DNA of 10,141 nucleotides. Origin: Firmicutes bacterium CAG:95. Lineage in GTDB: Bacteria > Bacillota > Clostridia > Lachnospirales > Lachnospiraceae. Below, piece by piece: positions 9,101 to 10,141 of the stretch; within the stretch, counting starts at the first letter, position 1; each line of letters opens with the position of its first letter. The position numbers and the translations under genes are program-made. The stretch spans positions 56,068 to 66,208 of the forward strand of contig FR902930.1 of the NCBI GenBank assembly GCA_000438155.1, read 5' to 3'. The notes under the pieces were generated by a model, which saw nothing but the letters and a program-made list of their open reading frames with translations, was not told the origin of the DNA and did not search any database.

Positions 9101-9998
9101 GATTACGAGGGAAGAGGCGCCAGAAGAAGAGCTTGCACAGAAGGAAAAGCTGCGGCAGCGCATGGACCGCAGGTATGCGGACGAAGGGTTAAAGGAGCTG
9201 GTGACAAAGACCAGTGTTTCCGAGTTAAAGAAAGCACAGATGGATTTGGATTTTGCGGGAGAATTGTTCCCGGAAAAGGAAATCGTGCCGTATATTCCAG
9301 CCTTTATGCAGGAAGAGCAGGGAATGTCCGGGGCAGACCGCGGAAGCGCTTACCACCGGGTGATGGAGCTGCTTGATTTTGAGAAGGTGCTGGAAGCAAA
9401 AGCACAGATACAGGAACAAAATCAAGAATGGAAGCAGAATCAGGAACAAGATCAGAGTCAGAAAGAGAAGCATAATGAGGAAAATAATAAAGAAATGAAC
9501 CGGGAAGAAAACCGGAGCAAGAAATCTGAGAAATCAGAAGCAGATACTTACATGATTTTAGAGTTGGAACGGCAGATTGCACTCATGGTAGAGAAAGAGC
9601 TGTTGCAGAAGCCATGGAGCGAAGCCGTTTCTGTGAAAAAGCTTGTTATATTTTTTCAATCTTCACTGGCACAGAGAATGGCAAAGGCACAGCACCTTCA
9701 GAAGCTTAAAAAAGAGCAGCCCTTTGTACTTGGCATCGCAGCAGACCGCGTAAAGCCGCAGTTTCCGCATGAGGAGCAGGTACTGATTCAGGGAATTATT
9801 GATGCCTTTTTTGAAGAGGGTGACGATCTTATCCTTATGGATTATAAGACCGATGCCGTAAAGACCGGGGAAGAGCTGGTGAAGCGTTATCACACCCAGA
9901 TGGAATACTATACGGAAGCCTTAGAACGAATCGTTGGCAAGAAGGTAAAGGAACGGATTATTTATTCCTTTGCACTGGGTGAGGAAATCCGGATGTAA
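6177..9998 (+). CDS. addA: AddAB helicase-nuclease, subunit AddA
   Basis: At 1273 residues this is the motor and nuclease subunit of AddAB, a superfamily 1A (UvrD-like) 3'-5' helicase fused to a RecB-type nuclease. Helicase motifs appear in order: Q-motif region TKEQQQVI (6-13), Walker A AAAGSGKT (24-31), motif Ia TFTNAAAAEM (58-67), TTIDSF (101-106), motif II IDEYQD (398-403), motif III VGDVKQSIYKFR (428-439), motif IV KNFRSR (467-472), motif V SIHKSKGLEF (809-818) and motif VI VLYVAMTRARE (883-893). The nuclease domain has AYHRVM (His1060), GIIDAF (Asp1209) and MDYKTD (Asp1222, Lys1224), then Gln and Tyr in the QMEYY motif. All catalytic residues are present. The protein is somewhat longer than the roughly 1230 residues of B. 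subtilis AddA. Much of the excess lies in two low-complexity stretches, residues 649-688 and 1074-1123. It follows addB and acts with it in double-strand break repair. No frameshift is seen. Confidence 0.97.
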   Translation: MGVTFTKEQQQVIDLRNRNLLVSAAAGSGKTAVLVERIIQMILNKEHPVDIDRLLVVTFTNAAAAEMRERIRQAIDRELAVDPFNGHLQKQAALLHKAQITTIDSFCLFVIRNHFHEIGLDPGFRVADEGELKLLQQDTLNELLEQEYDAADPKFLQCVEYFTGGSNDRLLMQYIEKLHDFAESYPWPEDWLLGCMEDYKAADVEELNGTQWCRYLTSHVCFMLQELAGKLWQACRLSERPAGPYMYGELLEKEAEMLEQASMKETYQEQYEVMEKITFGRLPSKKDDSVDPALRAMAQQLRNEVKKQIEKLKGDFLLRSPEQVLAQMHRAYPMVEELISLVLTYERMLTQKKREANMIDFGDMEHLALQILLTREDGEIVPTRAAKEYRECFDEILIDEYQDSNLVQEYLLMAVSGEQDGRNNRFMVGDVKQSIYKFRLARPELFMEKYHTYTKEESGCQRIDLHKNFRSRREVLEGVNTLFQKIMGQELGGIVYDEDAALYEGASYPENTGNDTEYLIFTQEEESGESVRSFEARAIAAKIRTLYQSFQVTDKETGALRPVQYRDMVILLRTNSGWAQEFKETLQKEGIPAYVSLRTGYFEASEIRELLQFLHVIDNPRQDIPLYGTMKSYFGGFGEEEIAGIRAGVTDKKIEGKASEDKAKAGENTSEENTVVGDDSAEAVVAAGKPVALIDQLRAYDGDLKEKIADFLTILEHYRQMSVYTPIHKLLEALIYTTGYFQYVTAKPGGEQRRANVEMLLSKAVAFEQTSFYGVFHFLRYIEQLSKYEVDYGEADILDENADVVRIMSIHKSKGLEFPVCFVAGLSKKFNMQDTTGRLVTDMDLGMGVDEIDSELRIQRRMTKKNVVSLKMRLDTLAEEMRVLYVAMTRAREKLILTAVVRDGEKLREQIALYENTKAEDGRMRFTDLLNAGSFLQFVLPALSDAQFISEGELKEQEISGECGQLLKREQFMYRITREEAPEEELAQKEKLRQRMDRRYADEGLKELVTKTSVSELKKAQMDLDFAGELFPEKEIVPYIPAFMQEEQGMSGADRGSAYHRVMELLDFEKVLEAKAQIQEQNQEWKQNQEQDQSQKEKHNEENNKEMNREENRSKKSEKSEADTYMILELERQIALMVEKELLQKPWSEAVSVKKLVIFFQSSLAQRMAKAQHLQKLKKEQPFVLGIAADRVKPQFPHEEQVLIQGIIDAFFEEGDDLILMDYKTDAVKTGEELVKRYHTQMEYYTEALERIVGKKVKERIIYSFALGEEIRM
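8121..8240 (+). other. Low-complexity insertion in the AddA helicase region
   Basis: Residues 649-688 of AddA are rich in Ala, Glu, Lys, Asp and Ser (for example the stretch beginning KKIEGKASEDKAKAGEN) and lack hydrophobic pattern. They sit between helicase motifs IV and V, after a normal GEEEIAGIR segment and before a structured segment starting KPVALIDQLRAY. The stretch is probably a flexible surface loop in subdomain 2B or its neighbourhood. It adds about 40 residues and is likely variable between species. That it is disordered is inferred from composition only. Confidence 0.6.
9396..9545 (+). other. Gln/Glu/Lys/Asn-rich linker in the AddA nuclease region
   Basis: AddA residues 1074-1123 are almost wholly Gln, Glu, Lys, Asn and Ser. 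They lie between the nuclease His motif (AYHRVM, residues 1058-1063, plus a short helix) and the helical segment leading to the catalytic Asp motifs. The DNA is A-rich, with degenerate CAG/CAA/GAA codons and internal imperfect repeats, which suggests growth by slippage. The stretch is probably a flexible, highly charged loop or extended helix and is unlikely to be catalytic. Confidence 0.7.
9411..9455 (+). repeat. Imperfect 15-base direct repeat inside addA
   Basis: CAGGAACAAAATCAA (9411-9425) recurs as CAGGAACAAGATCAG (9441-9455), with 13 of 15 bases matching and a period of 30 bases. It encodes QEQNQ and QEQDQ within the charged linker. The period is a multiple of three, so copy-number changes keep the frame. 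This is likely a trace of duplication or replication slippage. Confidence 0.6.
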
Positions 9999-10012
9999 TT
10001 CCATACAGGGGA

Positions 10013-10041
10013 TTGACACCGGCCGGAAAGCGTTGTATCTT
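10013..10041 (+). promoter_or_regulatory. Sigma-70/A type promoter for the riboswitch transcript
   Basis: A perfect -35 box TTGACA (10013-10018) is followed after 17 bases by TATCTT (10036-10041), which matches four of six bases of the -10 consensus. Transcription would start near 10048, about 25-30 bases before the TPP aptamer, which is a sensible layout. The -35 box begins only 14 bases past the addA stop codon. The position directly ahead of a riboswitch supports it more than the -10 match alone. Confidence 0.6.
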
Positions 10042-10049
10042 TATAACGA

Positions 10050-10065
10050 TCGGTGCAATCACCGA
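10050..10065 (+). other. Short hairpin at the predicted 5' end of the riboswitch transcript
   Basis: TCGGTG (10050-10055) pairs fully with CACCGA (10060-10065) around the loop CAAT. With the predicted start near 10048 this would be the first structure of the RNA. Such 5' stem-loops can protect transcripts from 5'-end decay. No T-run follows, so it is not a convincing terminator for addA. Its role is inferred. Confidence 0.4.
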
Positions 10066-10071
10066 AATAAA

Positions 10072-10141
10072 TCAATCACTTCGCTAGGGGAGCATTTGCT
10101 GAGATTATCTGTTGTAACAGTTCAGCCATGCAGAAATGATT
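10072..10141 (+). ncRNA. TPP riboswitch (THI element), 3'-truncated by the window edge
   Basis: This is the 5' half of a thiamine pyrophosphate-sensing aptamer. It shows the conserved CTAGGGGAGC (10084-10093) followed closely by GCTGAGA (10098-10104), with AGC/GCT forming the short P3 stem around ATTT. Upstream, TCACTTCGCT (10076-10085) is suited to pair, as P1/P2, with the AGCGAAGGGA-type strand usual at the 3' end of this class. After GCTGAGA comes the variable P3a region, with CTGTTGTAACAG (10109-10120) as a small hairpin. The P4/P5 half that holds the pyrophosphate (with its CTGATC and AATGCC-like motifs) and the expression platform lie outside the window. In this class TPP binding turns off downstream expression, so a thiamine synthesis or uptake gene on the + strand should follow. 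The call rests on motif recognition; I have not seen the second half. Confidence 0.82.
10121..10141 (+). repeat. Direct repeat copy 2, in the riboswitch region at the window edge
   Basis: This matches 6097-6117 at 20 of 21 bases. It begins right after the small P3a hairpin of the TPP riboswitch and reaches the last base of the window, so it may extend further. It falls in the part of the aptamer that varies freely between species, so an inserted short repeat would be tolerated there. Coincidence is not excluded. Confidence 0.5.

Noticed and set aside
9062..9376. Open frame of 104 codons on the + strand overlapping addA
   Set aside because: It is in an alternative frame of a conserved nuclease region, and its Arg/Gly-rich, low-hydrophobicity product resembles no family I know.
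10019..10026. CCGGCCGG palindrome between addA and the riboswitch
   Set aside because: An eight-base palindrome with no loop lying in the promoter spacer is neither a hairpin terminator nor a recognisable operator, and such sites occur by chance.
1..10141. Search for a new defence, mobile or otherwise undescribed gene system
   Set aside because: All four genes belong to well-known families with intact motifs. I saw no integrase, transposase, CRISPR repeats, toxin-antitoxin pair, phage gene or abrupt change in base composition.

Overview
This 10.1 kb window looks like ordinary chromosome from a Gram-positive member of the Firmicutes, most likely a clostridial, Lachnospiraceae-type bacterium. 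The basis is the AddAB-type recombination nuclease, with an AddB that carries its iron-sulfur cysteines. Strong AGGAGG ribosome binding sites, moderate GC content and a clostridial-looking thiamine pyrophosphate (TPP) riboswitch agree with this. The taxonomic placement is inference. All genes lie on the + strand and are closely packed, and no gene-free stretch exceeds about 145 bases.

Layout: (1) positions 2-1702 hold the 3' part of an aminopeptidase P family (M24) metallopeptidase cut by the left edge. (2) 1775-2584 is a NagD-like HAD-IIA sugar or nucleotide phosphatase. (3) 2687-6115 is addB. (4) 6177-9998 is addA, starting at GTG. Together addB and addA make the helicase-nuclease that resects double-strand breaks for RecA-dependent repair. 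(5) 9999-10141 holds a good sigma-70/A type promoter, a small hairpin at the predicted transcript 5' end, and the 5' half of a TPP riboswitch cut by the right edge. The gene just outside the window is therefore probably a thiamine biosynthesis or transport gene on the + strand.

AddB and AddA act as one heterodimer, and their genes are adjacent with a 61-base gap, so they are very probably co-transcribed. The peptidase and the HAD phosphatase are metabolic housekeeping genes placed upstream. They may share the transcript, but nothing in the sequence ties their function to recombination.

I found no mobile element, CRISPR array, tRNA or rRNA, and no evidence for a new multi-gene system. The items most worth a second look are the truncated riboswitch, a near-perfect 21-base repeat shared by the addB 3' end and the riboswitch region, and two low-complexity insertions in AddA. 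A promoter also sits 14 bases after the addA stop with no terminator between them.
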